A stretch of 8,425 nt of DNA from contig NZ_NPEF01000047.1 in NCBI RefSeq assembly GCF_002811955.1, forward strand, positions 1-8,425, given 5' to 3'. Positions within the stretch are counted from its first letter, which is position 1, and each line of letters starts with the position of its first letter. The DNA comes from Leptospira ellisii. GTDB lineage: Bacteria; Spirochaetota; Leptospiria; Leptospirales; Leptospiraceae. Below are positions 6,090 to 8,425 of this stretch, in pieces. The notes under the pieces were generated by a model that was given only the letters and a program-made list of their open reading frames with translations, did no database searches and had not been told where the DNA came from. Position numbers and translations under genes: made by a program.

Positions 6090-8222
6090 TCAGCTTTTTT
6101 TCCAGTGGATTCCTATCACTGAGATGTCGTCCTGTTTGGGAACGCCGGATAAAAAACGCTCCTGCTCGTTAAGGATGGTATCGATTCCTTCGCGCATGGA
6201 CTGGGTGTGGAAGGAACGTATGATCGCCTCCACTCTGTTTTCCCCGAATTCCTCCTTTTCGGAATTCCACTGCTCCACGAGACCGTCCGTGAACAGGATC
6301 AACTTGGAGCCCGGCGCGATCTTGATCTCGTTCGAACTGTATGCGGTTTTGGAGACTGCCCCCACGATTCGTCCCGTTTTTTCCAGCTTTTGCACTTCGT
6401 TTTCCGCGATGAGATACTGGGGAATATGTCCTGCGGACGCATAACGCACGTTACCCGAATTCGTGTCTATGTCTATTACGATGCAGGTGAAGAACTGATT
6501 CAGATTTTTGAACGTGTGCAGGAATTCGTTGTTCAAGTGATACAATATTTCCGTTACACTATAGATCCCCCGTTTTAGGGATTCGTAAATTGCTTTGATC
6601 GCCATCGTTATCAAGGCGGCTTGTATTCCGTGTCCCGTGGCGTCCGCCAAAAATACGCGTGTGAGTCCCGGTTTTAACTCCATGATGTCGAAAAAGTCGC
6701 CTCCGACTTCGCTTAACGGAAGATAACGAACGATGACTTCGAGTTCCCCCAGATGTCTGTCCTTATGCGATAGTATTCCGGATTGGATCTTTTTCGCGGT
6801 GGATAGATCGTTTTGAATGAGGTTGAGATTCTCCTCGAGCTGTTTGGTGAGAAGTTCCTTTTCCCTGAGGTTCATCCTTATCTTTCCGAGGACGAGGTTA
6901 TAACGTTCCGCGATCTGCCCGACCTCCGTGAAGGGTTCGATGGAAAGATCCTTGCTTAGATCGCCGGTCCGTTTTTGGTATTCCATCTCCAAGAACAGAT
7001 CGATCAGCTCGGTCGTGGCCCGGTGTTCGGTGTAATTCAATCCTTGGTATTCGTTTTGTTGAGAAACCCGGAACGTGAAAAAACGGTTGATCAGACTGAA
7101 TATGGCGAAGCTGAGACCGAACGCCAAAGCCGCACAGGAGAGGATTCCGATCGCCTGAACCTGGATCTGATCCGCTCTGCCAAGCCCCGTTCCTAAAATA
7201 TTAGGATCTCCGAATATTCCGACCGCGACGGTTCCCCAGATTCCCGCCGCTAAGTGGACCGGGATGGCCCCCACCGCGTCGTCCATGCGGATCCTATCCA
7301 GGAAAGATCTGGTTTCGAACATCAGGATTCCTGCGATCAATCCGATGATCACGGAATCGAAGGAGGTGACCGCGTGACAGGAAGCGGTGATTGCGACCAA
7401 TCCCGCCAAAGCGCCGTTCAACGGCAGGGTGGCTTCCGCGTATTGAAGCCGGATCCATCCGTATATTAGGGAGGAGGCCATTCCGCTCGCAGCGGCGAAC
7501 ATCGTGTTGACGATGATCTTGGGTACGGAAGAAGTGAACGCCAATGTGCTTCCTCCGTTGAACCCGATCCATCCTAACCAAAGAATCAGCGTACCGAGCA
7601 TCGCCAGAGGGAGATTGTGACCCGTTATATAACGAACACTTCCGTCCTCCGCGTATCTTCCGGATCGATTTCCTATTATTTTCATCGCTGCTAAACCGAC
7701 CCACCCGCCCACGCTGTGGACGACGGTTGAACCCGCGAAATCGACGAATCCGAGCTTACCGAGCCAGCCGGTGGCGACTTCCCACTGCATAAGGTCCTTT
7801 CCCCATACCCAATGTCCGAAAACCGGATAGATCAGGGAGGAGATGACGGTGGTCACGATGATATATGCCCCGAATTTCATACGTTCCGCGACCGCTCCCG
7901 AAACGATCGTGGCCGCGGTTCCGCAGAACATCAGTTGGAAGAGAAAGAACACGGCGATCTCGGGATGGTCCGTGGAGAAGGCGGGAAAAAAATTATCCAC
8001 ACCGATCAGACCGTTCGCGCTCGCACCGAACATGATTCCGAATCCGACCGCGTAAAAGATCAGGGTGGCGATTCCGAAATCGGTTATATTCTTGATGGCC
8101 ACGTTGATCGAATTTTTTGTTCTCGTTAATCCGGACTCGAGACAAAGGAAACCCGCCTGCATAAAAAATACAAGCCCCGAGGAAAGTATGATCCAGAGTA
8201 TGTCGAAATTCGTCTTGGGCAT
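6090..8222 (-). CDS. Ammonium transporter fused to HAMP-like linker and PP2C/SpoIIE (RsbU-type) serine phosphatase
   Basis: A 710-aa fusion. Residues ~5-385 are an Amt/AmtB channel (11 membrane helices expected). They contain the N-terminal FFMQAGFLCLESGLTRTKN, the signature DFAGSTVVH with D161 and pore His H169, GFNGGS (221-225), and the second pore His H323 in PVHLAAGIWG. So the twin-His conduction site is intact. The cytoplasmic tail EYQGLNYTEH (391-400) is the usual Amt C-terminal motif. Instead of ending, the chain continues into a HAMP-like segment (~405-452, GDLS...EVGQIAERYN) and a coiled coil (~450-482). A PP2C/SpoIIE domain (~485-708) follows, with metal-binding D509 (EVGGDFF), D527 (DATGHG), D646 (LFTDG) and D698-D699 (QDD). 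The phosphatase half resembles RsbU-type enzymes that activate anti-sigma antagonists by dephosphorylation. Inferred role: an ammonium sensor or transceptor. ATG 8222 is chosen because the Amt N-terminus begins there; its ribosome site is weak. No PII (glnK) gene lies beside it within the window. Confidence 0.93.
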   Translation of the reverse strand: MPKTNFDILWIILSSGLVFFMQAGFLCLESGLTRTKNSINVAIKNITDFGIATLIFYAVGFGIMFGASANGLIGVDNFFPAFSTDHPEIAVFFLFQLMFCGTAATIVSGAVAERMKFGAYIIVTTVISSLIYPVFGHWVWGKDLMQWEVATGWLGKLGFVDFAGSTVVHSVGGWVGLAAMKIIGNRSGRYAEDGSVRYITGHNLPLAMLGTLILWLGWIGFNGGSTLAFTSSVPKIIVNTMFAAASGMASSLIYGWIRLQYAEATLPLNGALAGLVAITASCHAVTSFDSVIIGLIAGILMFETRSFLDRIRMDDAVGAIPVHLAAGIWGTVAVGIFGDPNILGTGLGRADQIQVQAIGILSCAALAFGLSFAIFSLINRFFTFRVSQQNEYQGLNYTEHRATTELIDLFLEMEYQKRTGDLSKDLSIEPFTEVGQIAERYNLVLGKIRMNLREKELLTKQLEENLNLIQNDLSTAKKIQSGILSHKDRHLGELEVIVRYLPLSEVGGDFFDIMELKPGLTRVFLADATGHGIQAALITMAIKAIYESLKRGIYSVTEILYHLNNEFLHTFKNLNQFFTCIVIDIDTNSGNVRYASAGHIPQYLIAENEVQKLEKTGRIVGAVSKTAYSSNEIKIAPGSKLILFTDGLVEQWNSEKEEFGENRVEAIIRSFHTQSMREGIDTILNEQERFLSGVPKQDDISVIGIHWKKS

Positions 8223-8266
8223 CTTGGTCTTTTGTCTTTTCGACGAATAATGTTTGCAAGAATCAT
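8126..8266 (-). CDS. Possible 46-aa upstream ORF overlapping the start of the Amt fusion
   Basis: ATG at 8266-8264 is preceded by GGAAAGG (8278-8272) with a 5-nt spacer, the best ribosome site in this region. The frame differs from the Amt frame (the starts are 44 nt apart). It reads through the Amt start to a TAA at 8128-8126, about 95 nt inside the gene. The peptide is basic (MILANIIRRKDKRPR...) and resembles nothing I know. It may be a translated leader that limits or couples Amt translation, or it may be chance. With the promoter proposed here, the site would lie almost at the 5' end of the transcript, which weakens the case. Confidence 0.25.
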   Translation of the reverse strand: MILANIIRRKDKRPRCPRRISTYSGSYFPRGLYFLCRRVSFVSSPD

Positions 8267-8284
8267 TTTAACCTTTCCGTTTTT

Positions 8285-8313
8285 ATTATCGGAACGTAAT
8301 AAAATTCGTACAA
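8285..8313 (-). promoter_or_regulatory. Candidate sigma70-type promoter for the Amt-phosphatase gene
   Basis: On the minus strand TTGTAC (8313-8308) and GATAAT (8290-8285) are separated by exactly 17 nt, a good fit to TTGACA/TATAAT. Transcription would start near 8278, giving a leader of about 55 nt before ATG 8222. This is a motif match only; spacing and position support it. Confidence 0.4.
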
Positions 8314-8345
8314 CGAAGCACGTTATGCTATGCTTATAAATCGGG

Positions 8346-8372
8346 CATTCTGGTTTTTAATAAATCAGAATG
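8346..8372. repeat. Perfect 7-bp inverted repeat CATTCTG / CAGAATG, 13-nt spacer
   Basis: CATTCTG at 8346-8352 and CAGAATG at 8366-8372 are exact reverse complements around an AT-rich centre. The repeat lies about 33 bp upstream of the proposed -35 box. The stem is AT-rich and no T-run follows directly on either strand, so an operator for a dimeric regulator fits better than a terminator. Function is inferred from position only. Confidence 0.4.
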
Positions 8373-8380
8373 ATCGTTTT

Positions 8381-8410
8381 GCGTTTCGATCGGATTCAGT
8401 TTCGAAACGC
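8381..8410. repeat. Perfect 8-bp inverted repeat GCGTTTCG / CGAAACGC, 14-nt spacer
   Basis: GCGTTTCG at 8381-8388 and CGAAACGC at 8403-8410 are exact reverse complements. A smaller overlapping palindrome, GATCG at 8372-8376 and CGATC at 8387-8391, shares one arm. No T-run follows on either strand, so it does not look like a standard intrinsic terminator. It may be a regulator site or belong to whatever lies beyond the window edge. Confidence 0.4.
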
Positions 8411-8425
8411 GGGAGCGCAGCGTTC

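Larger units (their letters stand above)
8223..8425. other. Non-coding region upstream of the Amt fusion
   Basis: Apart from the small overlapping ORF, no convincing gene is seen in these 203 bases. The part next to the gene is AT-rich and promoter-like; the last ~45 bases become GC-richer and may lead into a neighbouring gene outside the window. Confidence 0.6.

Noticed and set aside
6072..6101. Intrinsic terminator for the giant gene
   Set aside because: The stem is only 4 bp with a long loop, and the T-run is part of the last lysine codons of the convergent gene.
7294..7704. 136-codon minus-strand frame overlapping the Amt domain
   Set aside because: Out-of-frame shadow of a gene with strong Amt homology; the product is rich in R, D and G and unlike any protein.
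8259..8280. Possible sigma54 site (TTGCAAA with an upstream GG) before the Amt fusion
   Set aside because: On the minus strand the GG and the GC are 14 nt apart instead of the required 10, and no other GG-N10-GC pair occurs in the 203-bp upstream region.

Overview
The window looks like spirochaete DNA, most probably from the genus Leptospira or a close relative. This is inferred from the GC level (mid-40s to about 50 % by eye), the style of the exported aromatic-repeat protein, and an ammonium transporter joined to an RsbU-type phosphatase. I cannot name the species. No RNA genes, insertion sequences or CRISPR arrays were seen.

Left edge (1-831, + strand): the first ~75 bases encode a clear ABC-transporter Walker A segment in frame 3. 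They run straight into the C-terminal half of the lipid II flippase MurJ in frame 1. This is a chimeric junction: either a rearrangement or, more likely at a contig edge, an assembly join. MurJ is followed after 9 nt by a 73-aa DUF167/YggU-family protein (841-1062). That stop codon directly abuts the start of a very large gene (1063-6075). The three genes form one tight rightward unit that looks translationally coupled.

Centre (1063-6075): a 1670-aa exported protein with a signal peptide. It consists almost wholly of short aromatic beta-strand-like repeats of the type 'F-x-P-[FL]-[YF]-[YF]', about 20-33 residues apart. Longer periods are superimposed: ~66/132 residues in the N-terminal half and ~180 residues in the C-terminal half. 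A hydrophilic linker near residues 790-835 divides it. Its function is unknown. I infer an envelope-associated, possibly outer-membrane, beta-structure.

Right (6090-8222, - strand): convergent with the giant gene and only 14 bp from it is a 710-aa fusion of an ammonium transporter (Amt) with a HAMP-like linker, a coiled coil and a PP2C/SpoIIE (RsbU-type) serine phosphatase. All the key residues I can check in both halves are present. It reads as a membrane transceptor that could convert ammonium availability into dephosphorylation of an anti-sigma-antagonist-type partner.

Right edge (8223-8425): the upstream region of the Amt fusion. It holds a plausible sigma70-type promoter, an out-of-frame upstream ORF with a better Shine-Dalgarno sequence than the fusion itself, and two perfect inverted repeats that may be operators. 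No sigma54 site was found there.
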